In this document: positions 10,090 through 20,209 of the stretch, one piece after another
How the letters are laid out: each line of letters starts with the position of its first letter
How positions within the stretch are numbered: the first letter of the stretch is position 1
Assembly (NCBI RefSeq): GCF_902833225.1
Contig: NZ_CADFEI010000002.1
Location: 372,001 to 436,000 of the forward strand
Origin: Burkholderia sp. BCC1644
Lineage (GTDB): Bacteria > Pseudomonadota > Gammaproteobacteria > Burkholderiales > Burkholderiaceae
Direction of reading: 5' to 3'
DNA: 64,000 nt
The notes under the pieces: model-generated
The model's database searches: none
What the model was told of the DNA's origin: nothing
The model's input: the letters and a program-made list of their open reading frames with translations, nothing else
Position numbers and translations under genes: made by a program

Positions 10090-10116
10090 CGCGGAACCGC
10101 GCCGCGTGCCTGCGCG

Positions 10117-11550
<1,434 letters not shown>

Positions 11551-11580
11551 GGAACGACTCCTTCCTGTGAACGGGGGAAT

Positions 11581-13221
11581 TCAGAGCTGCGCCGACAGGC
11601 GCTTGATCTCGCGGTTCAGTACACGCTCGTTGTCCGAGTAATCGATCGGCACGTCGATCACGTGCACGCCCGGCGACGAGAAGCACTCGCGCAGCAGCGG
11701 CTCCAGATCGTCCGCCGATTCGACGCGATGCCCGTGCGCGCCGTAGCTTTGCGCATACGACACGAAATCGGGGTTCTGCAGCGTCATCGCGTAATCGGGG
11801 AAATTCATGTTCTCCTGCTTCCAGCGGATCATCCCGAACGCGTCGTCGCGCAGGATCATCACGACGAGGTCGAGCTTCAGCCGCACGGCCGTTTCGAGCT
11901 CCTGCGAATTCATCATGAAGCCGCCGTCGCCGCACACGGCGATCACCTTGCGCTGCGGATGCACGATCTTGGTCGCGATCGCCGACGGCAGGCCTGCCCC
12001 CATCGACGCGAGCGCGTTGTCGAGCAGCAGCGAGTTCGGCTCGTGCGCACGCCAGTAGCGCGCGAACCAGATCTTGTACATCCCGTTGTCGAGACAGACG
12101 ATGCCGTCGACCGGCATTGCGTTGTACAGATCGTTGACGATGCGCACCGGGTACATCGGGAAACGCGGGTCGTGCTGGCCCTTCTCCAGGTGCGCGTCGA
12201 AATGCTCCTTGATCATCGCGAAGCGCGCGAAATCCCAGTGCGGCTGCGGCGCGATCGCTTCCGTCATCTGCCACACCGCGTTCGCGATGTCGCCGACCAC
12301 CTCGATCTGCGGGAAATAGACGGGATCGACCTGCGCGCCGAGGAAGTTCACGTGAATCACGGTCTTGTCGTCCGCACGCATGAAGAACGGCGGCTTCTCG
12401 ATCACGTCGTGGCCGACGTTGATGATGCAGTCGGCATGCTCGATCGCGCGATGCACGAAATCGCCGTCGGACAGCGTCGCGTTGCCGAGCCACAGCGGGT
12501 GCGTCTCGTCGATCACGCCCTTGCCCATCTGTGTCGTGAAGAACGGGATGCCGGTCTTGTCGACGAATTCGACGAGGATCTTGCGGGTCGTCTTGCGGTT
12601 GCCGCCCGCGCCGATCATCAGCAGCGGATGGCGCGCGGCCTGGATCGCGTCGACCGCATGCGCGACTGCCTTCTCCTCGGCCACGGGCCGCCGGCTGTAG
12701 CTGCGCGGGATCGGCTTGCCGTCACCCTCTTCGTGCGCGATGTCTTCCGGCAGTTCGAGGTGCGCGGCGCCCGGGCGCTCCTCCTCCGCGCGGCGGAACG
12801 CCTCGCGCACGGCCGACGGGATGTTGCCGATCGACACGATCTGCCGCGTGAACTTCGTGAGCGGCTGCATCATGTCGACGACGTCGACGATCTGGAAGTG
12901 GCCCTGCTTGCTGGACTTGATCGGCTTCTGCCCGGTGATCATCAGCATCGGCATGCCGCCGAGCTGCGCATACGCGGCGGCCGTGACGAAGTTCGTCGCG
13001 CCGGGCCCGAGCGTCGCGAGACACACGCCGGTGCGCCCCGTCAGGCGGCCGTAGGTGGCGGCCATGAACCCGGCCGCCTGCTCGTGCCGGGTCAGCACGA
13101 GCTTGATCTTCGATCGCCGCAGCGATTCGAGCAGATCGAGGTTTTCTTCGCCGGGAATACCGAACACGTACTCGACGCCTTCGGCTTCCAGCGCCTTCAC
13201 GAACAGATCCGATGCTTTCAT
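11581..13221 (-). CDS. Acetolactate synthase-like thiamine diphosphate enzyme
   Basis: 546 residues, single-subunit ThDP-dependent enzyme: N-terminal PYR domain with the catalytic Glu47 (LVLTRHEQAAGFMA), central domain, and C-terminal PP domain with the GDG...N motif (CGDGGFMMNSQELETAV). Length and lack of a partner regulatory subunit fit the catabolic AlsS type, which joins two pyruvates to acetolactate, rather than IlvB. No acetolactate decarboxylase gene lies nearby; the partner is an aldehyde dehydrogenase. An alternative is another pyruvate- or oxoacid-condensing member of the family. It is first in a two-gene operon. Confidence 0.85.
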   Translation of the reverse strand: MKASDLFVKALEAEGVEYVFGIPGEENLDLLESLRRSKIKLVLTRHEQAAGFMAATYGRLTGRTGVCLATLGPGATNFVTAAAYAQLGGMPMLMITGQKPIKSSKQGHFQIVDVVDMMQPLTKFTRQIVSIGNIPSAVREAFRRAEEERPGAAHLELPEDIAHEEGDGKPIPRSYSRRPVAEEKAVAHAVDAIQAARHPLLMIGAGGNRKTTRKILVEFVDKTGIPFFTTQMGKGVIDETHPLWLGNATLSDGDFVHRAIEHADCIINVGHDVIEKPPFFMRADDKTVIHVNFLGAQVDPVYFPQIEVVGDIANAVWQMTEAIAPQPHWDFARFAMIKEHFDAHLEKGQHDPRFPMYPVRIVNDLYNAMPVDGIVCLDNGMYKIWFARYWRAHEPNSLLLDNALASMGAGLPSAIATKIVHPQRKVIAVCGDGGFMMNSQELETAVRLKLDLVVMILRDDAFGMIRWKQENMNFPDYAMTLQNPDFVSYAQSYGAHGHRVESADDLEPLLRECFSSPGVHVIDVPIDYSDNERVLNREIKRLSAQL

Positions 13222-13570
13222 GGGGGACTCTCGGTTATGCCGCCTGCCCGGCCTACGGACACGCGGCGTTCACAACGCGCGCCGGCCTACGGCACGCGGA
13301 CGCTCTACCTACTGGACACAGACCACGGCACTTCCCGCCACGCAACGAACGATGCACGGCGGCGCCTCCTGATGCAGGAGGACGAACGGACCCGCCCGTG
13401 CGCGGCAAGCGCGCACGGGCGGCAAAGACGTGTTTGATTGTAGACGGATTCGGGAAATTTCGACTTCGGCCGAACGGCCATTTGGCGCCCGAACGACGCA
13501 GGCGGCCCTAATGTAGCGGCAACCGAACAGCCCGATACATCTGTGAACCATGGTTGACATGCCGCAATCA
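13222..13570. other. Intergenic region with divergent promoters and a long hairpin
   Basis: About 350 bases separating the minus-strand acetolactate synthase gene from the plus-strand toxin-antitoxin pair. It holds the 12-base-stem hairpin described separately and, near 13554-13582, a promoter-like TTGACA/TACAGT pair. No gene is supported. Confidence 0.6.
13392..13422. repeat. Perfect 12-base inverted repeat upstream of the acetolactate synthase gene
   Basis: CCGCCCGTGCGC (13392-13403) and its exact complement GCGCACGGGCGG (13411-13422) with a 7-base loop. It lies about 170 bases upstream of the minus-strand start and has no T run on either side, so it is not a standard terminator. It may be part of a leader RNA or an operator. 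Confidence 0.7.
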
Positions 13571-13888
13571 ATGCCCTACAGTGCGCCTACGTTCAGCATC
13601 CGGACCACCGACGTCTTCGACGCATGGTTCGCCGGCCTGCAGGATCGCGTCGCGAAGCGCCGCATCCAGGCACGCATCGACCGCCTGTCGATGGGCAATC
13701 CGGGCGACTGGAAGTCCGCCGGCTCGCCGGTCATCGAAATGCGGATCGACCACGGCCCCGGCTATCGCGTCTACTACGTCCGGCGCGGAACGATCTGGGT
13801 CATCCTGCTTTGCGGCGGCGATAAATCGACGCAACAGGCCGACATACGCGCTGCGCACGCGATGCTCGCGCATCTCGACATGGAGTGA
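13571..13888 (+). CDS. RelE/ParE-superfamily toxin (Gp49/HigB-like), pair 1
   Basis: 105-residue predicted mRNA-cleaving toxin of the phage Gp49/addiction-module-killer type: FSIRTTDVFDAWFAGLQD, RIQARIDRLSMGNPGDWK, a basic beta hairpin GYRVYYVRRG and LLCGGDKSTQ. Start unclear: ATGs at 13550, 13559 and 13571 are in frame, none with a ribosome site; the family usually begins a few residues before the FxIR strand, so I used 13571. The antitoxin ATG follows 3 bases after the stop. Toxin-first order is usual for this subfamily. Confidence 0.85.
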   Translation: MPYSAPTFSIRTTDVFDAWFAGLQDRVAKRRIQARIDRLSMGNPGDWKSAGSPVIEMRIDHGPGYRVYYVRRGTIWVILLCGGDKSTQQADIRAAHAMLAHLDME

Positions 13889-13891
13889 TCG

Positions 13892-14191
13892 ATGAACAAG
13901 ATCAGCACCCGGCCGTGGGATTCGGCCGACCACCTGAAAACCGAAGACGACATGGCCGACTACTTCGAGGCCTGTCTGCAGGAAGCCGGCGACGATCCGG
14001 CCTTCATCGCGCACGCGCTCGGCGTGATCGCGCGCGCGCGCGGCATGTCGAAGGTCGCGCGCGATGCAGGCCTGTCGCGCGAAGGGCTGTACAAGGCGCT
14101 GTCGCACGACGGCAACCCCAGCTTCGGCACCATCCTGAAAGTCATCAAGGCGCTCGGCCTGCAACTGCACGGCGCAAAAGCGCACGCGTGA
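13892..14191 (+). CDS. HTH antitoxin of pair 1 (addiction-module antidote type)
   Basis: 99 residues with a C-terminal helix-turn-helix (VARDAGLSREGLYKALS, PSFGTILKVIKALGLQL), matching the antidote family that pairs with Gp49-like toxins. The N-terminal half (DDMADYFEACLQEAGDDPAF) would wrap the toxin. It should also repress its own promoter. Starts 3 bases after the toxin stop. Confidence 0.87.
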   Translation: MNKISTRPWDSADHLKTEDDMADYFEACLQEAGDDPAFIAHALGVIARARGMSKVARDAGLSREGLYKALSHDGNPSFGTILKVIKALGLQLHGAKAHA

Positions 14192-14529
14192 CGCGCGGGC
14201 GCACGGCATCGCGCCTGCTGCGCGATCTCCGCGGCTACCTCACCGCAACCACCCCGTCGCCCGGCGCGCCAGCGGCGACGCCCGATACAAGCCCGACCCG
14301 GTCAGCGTTCCGTTGACGCAACAGATCGTCCGAATGGCATATCGGGCCCGTCAAGGCGCGGGGCGCCCCCATACTCGTCGGAACGACAGGAACCGACGGG
14401 CATGCATTGACGATACCCGTCATCCCGCATCGATCTCGCCCGTTCCCGATCGTTCAGGGTTCCTGTTCGTCATTTCACGTAGCGGCGCTTCGACACACGT
14501 CTCGCCGAATTCATCCCATTCTCATTGAC
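14192..14529. other. Spacer between the two toxin-antitoxin pairs
   Basis: About 340 bases with no supported gene on either strand. Its right end carries the promoter/operator of the second pair. GC falls toward the right end. Confidence 0.55.
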
Positions 14530-14550
14530 GTATTACGCTTGACGTAATAC
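14530..14550. promoter_or_regulatory. Operator-like inverted repeat before higBA
   Basis: Perfect 8-base arms GTATTACG (14530-14537) and CGTAATAC (14543-14550) with a 5-base spacer, ending 1 base before the first possible ATG of the toxin gene. TGACGTA also occurs twice, 16 bases apart. This is the position and form expected for HigA autorepression. Confidence 0.75.
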
Positions 14551-14560
14551 CATGCCCGTA

Positions 14561-14839
14561 ATGATCACATCGTTTCGATGCAAGGATACCCGGCTGCTGT
14601 TCGCAGGAGAGTCACCCAAGCGTTTCCGCACGATCGAAACCGTTGCCACCCGAAAACTGCAAATGCTCGCTGCCGCGAAAGAACTGCGCGACTTGCGGGC
14701 CCCGCCCGGCAACCGGCTCGAAACGTTGCACGGCGGTCGGGAGGGCCAGCACAGCATCCGCATCAACGAGCGATGGCGGATCTGTTTCGAATGGACCGAC
14801 GATGGCCCCGCCCAGGTCGAGATCGTCGACTATCACTGA
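14561..14839 (+). CDS. higB: HigB-type RelE-superfamily toxin, pair 2
   Basis: 92-residue ribosome-dependent mRNA interferase of the plasmid-killer HigB family: MITSFRCKDTRLLFAG at the start, KLQMLAAAKELRDLRAPPGNRLE, HSIRINERWRICFEW and EIVDYH at the C-terminus, which holds the catalytic/basic residues. I preferred the ATG at 14561 because family members begin MI-SF; an in-frame ATG at 14552 would add three residues and abut the operator. It precedes higA by 12 bases. Confidence 0.9.
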   Translation: MITSFRCKDTRLLFAGESPKRFRTIETVATRKLQMLAAAKELRDLRAPPGNRLETLHGGREGQHSIRINERWRICFEWTDDGPAQVEIVDYH

Positions 14840-14851
14840 CTGGAGCTTCGC

Positions 14852-15154
14852 ATGGTCAAGAACGGCATGCGCCCGATTCATCCGGGCGAAGTCCTGCGGG
14901 AAGAATTCCTCGTACCGCTGGAAATGAGCGTCAATGCACTGGCGCTCGCGCTGAACGTGCCGGCCACACGCCTGCACGAAATCGTCAAGGAACGGCGCGG
15001 CATCACCGCCGATACGGCTTACCGGCTCGCGCGCTACTTCGATACGTCGCCGGAATTCTGGCTGAACCTGCAGGCCGCCTACGACCTGAAGACATTGCCG
15101 ACGCGCAGCGAGATCGACCGCAAGGTCGAGCCGCGCGAGCGCACCCACGTTTAG
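14852..15154 (+). CDS. higA: HigA-type XRE antitoxin, pair 2
   Basis: 100 residues, compact XRE helix-turn-helix: RPIHPGEVLREEFLVPLEMS, LALALNVPATRLHEIVKERRG, ITADTAYRLARYFDTSPEFWLNLQ cover the diagnostic HigA pattern. It neutralises HigB and with it represses the shared promoter. The gene ends 37 bases from the convergent DUF445 gene. Confidence 0.93.
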   Translation: MVKNGMRPIHPGEVLREEFLVPLEMSVNALALALNVPATRLHEIVKERRGITADTAYRLARYFDTSPEFWLNLQAAYDLKTLPTRSEIDRKVEPRERTHV

Positions 15155-15191
15155 GCCACGACCGGCGCCGCCGTTCGCCGGCGTGGCCGCG

Positions 15192-16478
15192 TCAGTGCAG
15201 CCAGCCGGCCGCCCAGCGCGGCACCAGCGACACCAGATACAGCCCGAGCCCGATCAGCCCGCCAACCAGTGTGCCGTTGATGCGGATGTACTGCAGATCC
15301 TTGCCGATGTTCAGCTCGATCTGCCGCGACATCTCGCGCGCATCCCAGTTGCGCACCGTATCGCGGATGTGGCGCATCAGGAAATCGGCGAAATCCGGCG
15401 CCATCTCGTGCACGGCCTTCTCCACGTGCTCGTTCAGCGACGCGCGCAGCGCGGGGCTCTCCGAAAGCCGCGCGCCGAGCCAGCCGCCGAGCGTCGCGGC
15501 CTGCCGGTGCAGTGAAGAATCGGGGCGCGCGAGATCGGCCTTCAGCCACGCACGCAACTGGTCCCACAAGTCGCGCACATACTCGTTGAACGCGTCGCCG
15601 TCGCGGATATAGCGCTTGATCTCCTCGCCCTTCGCGACGAACGCCGGATCGTGCTTCAGCCGCTCGGTCAGCCGTGCAACCGTCCGGTCGAAGCGCTGCC
15701 GCAGTTCGTGCTCGGGGTCGGCCGCCACGCCTTCGAGCACGCGGCTCACCGCACTCGCGAGCATCCGCGCGCCGTTCTCGCCGAACCACTGCGTCGGCAT
15801 GATCTTCTCGACCTTCGGGTACTGCGTCTTCAGCCATTCGACGATGAAGCCCGCGATCACCTCGCGGTTCTCTTCCTTGTCGAGCACATCGACCACCTGC
15901 TCGATCGCGTCGTCGAGCAGCACCTGGTGGCGGCCGTCCTTCGTCAGCGTATCGAGGATCGCACCCGCCGATTGCGACAGGTCGACACGGTCGATCACCG
16001 CGCGAAACGCGTCGTGCACGAACGACTGGATCCGCGCGTCGTCGGTCATGTCGAGCGCGAAGCTCATCAGCTTCGTCACGTAACCGCCGAGCGCCTCGGT
16101 GTTCTGCGGTTCCCCGAGCCACGCGCCGAGCTTCTGCGCGGGATCGTGCTGGCGGATCTGCGCGGCAAGCGCGTCGGGGCCGAGGAATTTCTCGCGCACG
16201 AACACCGCGAGGTTGTCGGCGATCTTGTCCTTGTTCTTCGGAATGATCTCGGTATGGCGCGACACGAACGGAATCGGCACGCGGCGGAACAGCGCGACGA
16301 CCGCGAACCAGTCGGCGAGCGCGCCGACCATCGCGGCTTCGGCCACGGCCTTGACGCCGTCGACCCACGGGCCGCGCGGCAGCAGGATCGTCGTGACGAA
16401 CACCGCGACGGCGGCCAGCAGCAGCCACAGTGCGCGGCGTTTGCTGCGTTTCAGTTCGAGGGCTTTGTCTGGTGTCAT
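15192..16478 (-). CDS. DUF445 family membrane protein
   Basis: 428 residues, inner membrane. An N-terminal hydrophobic hairpin (ALWLLLAAVAVFVTTILLPRG then VAEAAMVGALADWFAVVALF) and a C-terminal TM segment (LIGLGLYLVSLVPRW) flank a long helical soluble region, the DUF445 layout. Function is unknown in the family. I chose the ATG at 16478 because family members begin just before the first basic stretch (LELKRSKRRALW); a TTG 57 bases upstream is open. Stands alone. Confidence 0.85.
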   Translation of the reverse strand: MTPDKALELKRSKRRALWLLLAAVAVFVTTILLPRGPWVDGVKAVAEAAMVGALADWFAVVALFRRVPIPFVSRHTEIIPKNKDKIADNLAVFVREKFLGPDALAAQIRQHDPAQKLGAWLGEPQNTEALGGYVTKLMSFALDMTDDARIQSFVHDAFRAVIDRVDLSQSAGAILDTLTKDGRHQVLLDDAIEQVVDVLDKEENREVIAGFIVEWLKTQYPKVEKIMPTQWFGENGARMLASAVSRVLEGVAADPEHELRQRFDRTVARLTERLKHDPAFVAKGEEIKRYIRDGDAFNEYVRDLWDQLRAWLKADLARPDSSLHRQAATLGGWLGARLSESPALRASLNEHVEKAVHEMAPDFADFLMRHIRDTVRNWDAREMSRQIELNIGKDLQYIRINGTLVGGLIGLGLYLVSLVPRWAAGWLH

Positions 16479-16679
16479 GGAGGACCGGCGGATCGGCGAT
16501 GCCGCTAATATCCCCGATTTCGCACCGGCCGACAAACGCGCGGCATGATCCGCGACGGGCCCGCGCGACCGCCGCCGCGCATCACGTCACCCGCCACGTC
16601 GCGCAACCGTCCGGCAAGCGACAGGATTGCCGACGCAATCCGCCCGCCGCGCCGGCCATCCTCGCCGCACCTGCTGCCG

Positions 16680-17900
16680 TTACAGAAACGTCTTCAGGTT
16701 CACCGCCGGATCGGCGAGTTTCACCGGATCGGGCACGGCCGCTGCCGCGATCAGCCGGCGCGATGCGCCGATGTCGCGCCCGAGGTTCGCCGCGGCCACC
16801 GCGACGATCCTGCCGTCGTCGCCCAGCCCGAACACCGTGAACGGCCCGCTCGCCGGATCGCCGCGCACGACGCTCGTGCGTTCGCCGCCGAACAGCCCGA
16901 GCATCTGCAGGTTGCAGTCGTACTGATCGGACCACAGCCACGGCAGCTCCGCATAGGCGTCGTCGGCGCCGAGCAGGTTCGCGGCCGCGACGGCCGGCTG
17001 GTTTTCGGCCACCTGCCACGACTCGATCCGCACGTGGCGCCCGAGCAGCGGATTGAAGTGCATCGTCACCTCGCCCGCCGCGAAGATCGCCGGATCGGCC
17101 GTTCGGCATCCGGCGTCGACGCGTATCCCGTTGTCGACGTCGAGCCCGGCCGCCTGTGCAAGCTCGACGTTGGGCACCACGCCGATGCCGACCACGACGA
17201 TATCGGCCGGCACGTCGCCGCGATCGGTCTCGACGATCGCGCCGCCGCCCGGTGCGCGACGGATCGCGCGCGGCAGCGTCGCCATCTGGAACACCACGCC
17301 GCGGCCGTCGTGCAACTGGCGCGCATACGTACCGACCACCTCCGGCAACGCACGCTGCAACAAGCGCGGCGCCGGATCGATCACCGTCACGTCGCAGCCG
17401 AGCTGGCGCGCGGCAGCCGCCACCTCGAGCCCGATGAAACCGCCGCCGAGCACCGCTACGCGGCGGCCCGGCGCAAGTCGCGCCCGCAACGCACGTGCAT
17501 CGTCGACCGTGCGGACGTAGTGCGGCGTGACGCCTGGGTCGACCGCCCCGCCGAACGTCCGTACGCGCGAACCCGTCGCGAGCACGAGCCGTGCGTAGGG
17601 CACCGTCGTGCCGTCGCCGAGCCGCACGCGCTGCGCATCGCGCTCGATCGCGTCGACGCGCATGCCGAGCCGCAACTCGATGTGTTGCGCGTCGTACCAC
17701 GCCGCATCGCGCACGAACGCGCGCTGCTCGCCGCCGTCCGTCAGCAGCGCATCCTTCGACAGCGCGGGCCGGTCATACGGCAGTTCGCGCTCCGCGCCGA
17801 TCATCACGATGCGCGCCGCCGCATCGCGTTCGCGCAGCGCTTCGGCCGTGCGCCGCGCCGCGTGGCCGGCACCAACGATCACGAACGGATCAGCCGACAT
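16680..17900 (-). CDS. andAa: Anthranilate 1,2-dioxygenase, ferredoxin reductase component
   Basis: 406-residue FAD/NAD(P)H oxidoreductase that passes electrons to the Rieske ferredoxin of the three-component anthranilate dioxygenase. Seen: FAD-binding FVIVGAGHAARRTAEALR, NAD-binding VAVLGGGFIGLEVAAAA, DIVVVGIGVVPN and IFAAGEV, in the order of the BphA4/AndAa family. The ATG at 17900 overlaps the end of andAb by 11 bases. It is last in the andAc-andAd-andAb-andAa order, which is that described for Burkholderia cepacia DBO1. Confidence 0.92.
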   Translation of the reverse strand: MSADPFVIVGAGHAARRTAEALRERDAAARIVMIGAERELPYDRPALSKDALLTDGGEQRAFVRDAAWYDAQHIELRLGMRVDAIERDAQRVRLGDGTTVPYARLVLATGSRVRTFGGAVDPGVTPHYVRTVDDARALRARLAPGRRVAVLGGGFIGLEVAAAARQLGCDVTVIDPAPRLLQRALPEVVGTYARQLHDGRGVVFQMATLPRAIRRAPGGGAIVETDRGDVPADIVVVGIGVVPNVELAQAAGLDVDNGIRVDAGCRTADPAIFAAGEVTMHFNPLLGRHVRIESWQVAENQPAVAAANLLGADDAYAELPWLWSDQYDCNLQMLGLFGGERTSVVRGDPASGPFTVFGLGDDGRIVAVAAANLGRDIGASRRLIAAAAVPDPVKLADPAVNLKTFL

Positions 17901-18216
17901 TGACTTCCACCTGCCCGTCAACGATCCGGATCGGATAAGTCCGCACCGGCTCCGTGATCGGCGCACATTTCGGCGCGCCGGTGCGGATGTCGATCAGCCC
18001 CTGGTGCAGCGGGCATTCGACGCAGCCGTCCTCCACATAGCCTTCGGACAGCCGTGCATGGCCGTGCGTGCAGAGGTCGTGCATCGCGAACAGTTCGTCG
18101 CCGATCCGGAACACGGCGATCGGTTTCTGGCCGGCGACGCGCGCCGCCGGTTCGTCTTCGGAGAATTCGTCGAAAGCGCCGAGCGGATGCCACTCGGCCA
18201 GCGTTGCTTCGGTCAT
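17890..18216 (-). CDS. andAb: Anthranilate 1,2-dioxygenase, Rieske ferredoxin component
   Basis: 108-residue [2Fe-2S] Rieske ferredoxin shuttling electrons from AndAa to the oxygenase. Cluster ligands are clear: CTHGHARL and CPLHQG, the CxH...CxxH pattern. Begins 17 bases after the andAd stop and overlaps andAa. Confidence 0.93.
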   Translation of the reverse strand: MTEATLAEWHPLGAFDEFSEDEPAARVAGQKPIAVFRIGDELFAMHDLCTHGHARLSEGYVEDGCVECPLHQGLIDIRTGAPKCAPITEPVRTYPIRIVDGQVEVNVG

Positions 18217-18233
18217 GTCGGTTCCTTGCTTCG

Positions 18234-18710
18234 TCAGATCGGCGTCGCGAGCAGCGTCTGCACGCGCGACGTGTCGTAGATCACGCGCTTGGTCTTGTAG
18301 CGCAACCCGTCGGGCGTGCGCACGACCGTGTCGTAGTACTTGCCGGCCTGGTACACGTTCGACTCGCCATTGCTGCGCGTCTGCACGACGACGTAGTTGC
18401 TCTCGGTGTCGATCTCGCCGTCTCGTTCCGCAACAATCGTCAGGCCCGACGTCATGTGCCGGTACGTGTGCTCTTCAAAGATGTTCGCGTGCCGCAGCGA
18501 CACCACGCGGTCGCGCAGCATCCGCTGATTCGTACAGTGGACGATCCCGACCGGCAGCCCGAGATCGGCGTTCTCCTTCGGCACGATTTCGTACGTGCAG
18601 TCCTCGGTAAACATCGTCGGCCATGCTTCGAGCCGGTTGTTGTCGAGGTGTCCGATATAGCGGTTCTGGAGCATGTAAATCTCGAACCAGGTCTTCATGT
18701 CTTCCGTCAT
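18234..18710 (-). CDS. andAd: Anthranilate 1,2-dioxygenase, small (beta) subunit
   Basis: 158-residue beta subunit of a ring-hydroxylating dioxygenase, structural partner of AndAc in a hexamer. Family features: WFEIYMLQNRYIGHLDNN at the start, HCTNQRMLRDRVVSLRHANI, YDTVVRTPDGLRYKTKRVIYD. I chose the ATG at 18710 because GGGAG lies 7 bases upstream; an in-frame start at 18728 would overlap andAc. Start lies 14 bases after the andAc stop. Confidence 0.92.
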   Translation of the reverse strand: MTEDMKTWFEIYMLQNRYIGHLDNNRLEAWPTMFTEDCTYEIVPKENADLGLPVGIVHCTNQRMLRDRVVSLRHANIFEEHTYRHMTSGLTIVAERDGEIDTESNYVVVQTRSNGESNVYQAGKYYDTVVRTPDGLRYKTKRVIYDTSRVQTLLATPI

Positions 18711-18724
18711 TTCGCGCTCCCGCC

Positions 18725-19996
18725 TCAATAGCCCATCAGCTTCTGGTAGCCGACCCAGAACTTGCGGATCAGGCTTTCAGTGATCACCGTGTCCTGCTGG
18801 TCCGGATTGCCGCGCGACATCTCGATCACCGACGTCGCGTCGCCGTCGCGCACCGTGCCGCGCTGCACGAGCTCGGTCGCCTCCGTGTCCTCCATCGAGA
18901 TATAGCCGGCCGGCCCGACGAGGTTCGCCTGCTTGATGCGCAGCGCGCGCAGCTCGGGCGTGTCGTCCGCGTAACCGAAGAAATGGAAGATCAGTTCGAA
19001 GTTGTCGGGGCCCTTCGGCAGGATCTGGCGTGCAACCAGCGTGTTGTGGATCTGCTGGATCACGAGCTGCGGGAAGATCGGCTGGATATGGTTCGTGCAG
19101 TCCTCGTCGTATTCCGACACGAGATCGAGAATCGATTCGTCCTCCAGATGAAAGCCTTCGTCGAACGAGCGAATGTTCTGCTGCTTGTACGCGGCCGACG
19201 TATCGTCGCCCGTCTTCGTCACCGTGATGATGCTGTGCAGCCCGTGGTTCGCATCCGGGATCGAGCGCGCCTTCATCCCGACGCGGAAGATGTTGAAGGT
19301 CGTATGGAACAGGTGCAGCATGCTCGCGTGATACGGGTCCTTCACGTTCTCCATGTAAAGCTTCCAGTTCGACTTCGAATACTGGCGCGTGCAGCCGAGA
19401 TACTCGATCGGCTTGTGGAAGATCCGGTCGATCCACGGGCGCATCTGCTCGCCGAGATAGTCGGGCAGCGGCATCACGTCGTCGCTGAAGGTGGCGAACA
19501 CGAGCCCGCGATAGCTGTCGACCCGCAGCTTGCGCAGCCCGTGCTGCTTCGGATCGAAGTCGGCCGGCATCCCCGACATCCCCTTCTGGCCGCGCCGGAA
19601 CGGCACGCCGAGCAGGTTGCCCGAGTTGTCGAAGCTCCACTGGTGATACACGCACGTGTGCGAACTCGCGTTGCCGCGCGACTTGCGGCACACCTGCGCG
19701 CCGCGGTGCGCGCAGCGGTTCACCCACGCGGAAAGCGTGCCGTCCTCGGTGCGCGTGACGACCACCGGCGTATCGCCGACGAACGTGCTCTTGAAGTCGC
19801 CGGCGTTCGGGATTTCCGCTTCCAGCGCGACGAAGTTCCACGTCGGGCCGCGAAAGATGCGTTCCTGCTCGCGTTCGTAGACGGCCTGCGAACTGAACAC
19901 CTTGTACGGCACGCGCGAGCCGTCGTCGTGCGGAAAGCTCACGGCGGACGCGTCGTCGCGCGGGGCGAACACGACGGGCGATTCTGTCTGCTCCAT
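18725..19996 (-). CDS. andAc: Anthranilate 1,2-dioxygenase, large (alpha) subunit
   Basis: 423-residue catalytic subunit converting anthranilate to catechol with release of CO2 and ammonia. Rieske ligands CAHRG and CVYHQW (C-x-H ... C-x2-H, about residues 87-108), and the mononuclear iron region VKDPYHASMLH supplying the two His. ATG at 19996 with AAGGAG 7 bases before it; the open frame extends upstream without a good site. First gene of the operon, transcribed away from andR. Substrate assignment rests on gene order plus adjacent catechol genes. Confidence 0.92.
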   Translation of the reverse strand: MEQTESPVVFAPRDDASAVSFPHDDGSRVPYKVFSSQAVYEREQERIFRGPTWNFVALEAEIPNAGDFKSTFVGDTPVVVTRTEDGTLSAWVNRCAHRGAQVCRKSRGNASSHTCVYHQWSFDNSGNLLGVPFRRGQKGMSGMPADFDPKQHGLRKLRVDSYRGLVFATFSDDVMPLPDYLGEQMRPWIDRIFHKPIEYLGCTRQYSKSNWKLYMENVKDPYHASMLHLFHTTFNIFRVGMKARSIPDANHGLHSIITVTKTGDDTSAAYKQQNIRSFDEGFHLEDESILDLVSEYDEDCTNHIQPIFPQLVIQQIHNTLVARQILPKGPDNFELIFHFFGYADDTPELRALRIKQANLVGPAGYISMEDTEATELVQRGTVRDGDATSVIEMSRGNPDQQDTVITESLIRKFWVGYQKLMGY

Positions 19997-20069
19997 GTCG
20001 GACTCCTTGTGGTTCCGTTTCATTAACAAGATGGAGTCCATTTTTGAAAGGCTAATATTCGCCGTCTAT

Positions 20070-20109
20070 CCGGAAAGTGCGATTGCGGCGGTGCAATATC
20101 CACTTTCGG
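20070..20109. promoter_or_regulatory. Imperfect inverted repeat in the andAc-andR divergent region
   Basis: CGGAAAGTG (20071-20079) faces CACTTTCGG (20101-20109) about 21 bases apart, between the divergent andAc and andR starts. It is a candidate AndR site, though AraC/XylS proteins more often use direct repeats. Confidence 0.4.
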
Positions 20110-20209
20110 CGGATTTCTGCGCTAGCATGGCGGCACACACGACCCTGCGCACGATCGCGTCCCATTCATCGGATCGAAGCGCGCGTCGCACATACAAAGG
20201 CTGAGGCCC

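Noticed and set aside
13554..13582. A promoter-like TTGACA-17-TACAGT at the start of the first toxin gene
   Set aside because: Transcription from it would begin downstream of every usable ATG of that gene, so it is either chance or does not drive the toxin. I did not list it as a promoter.
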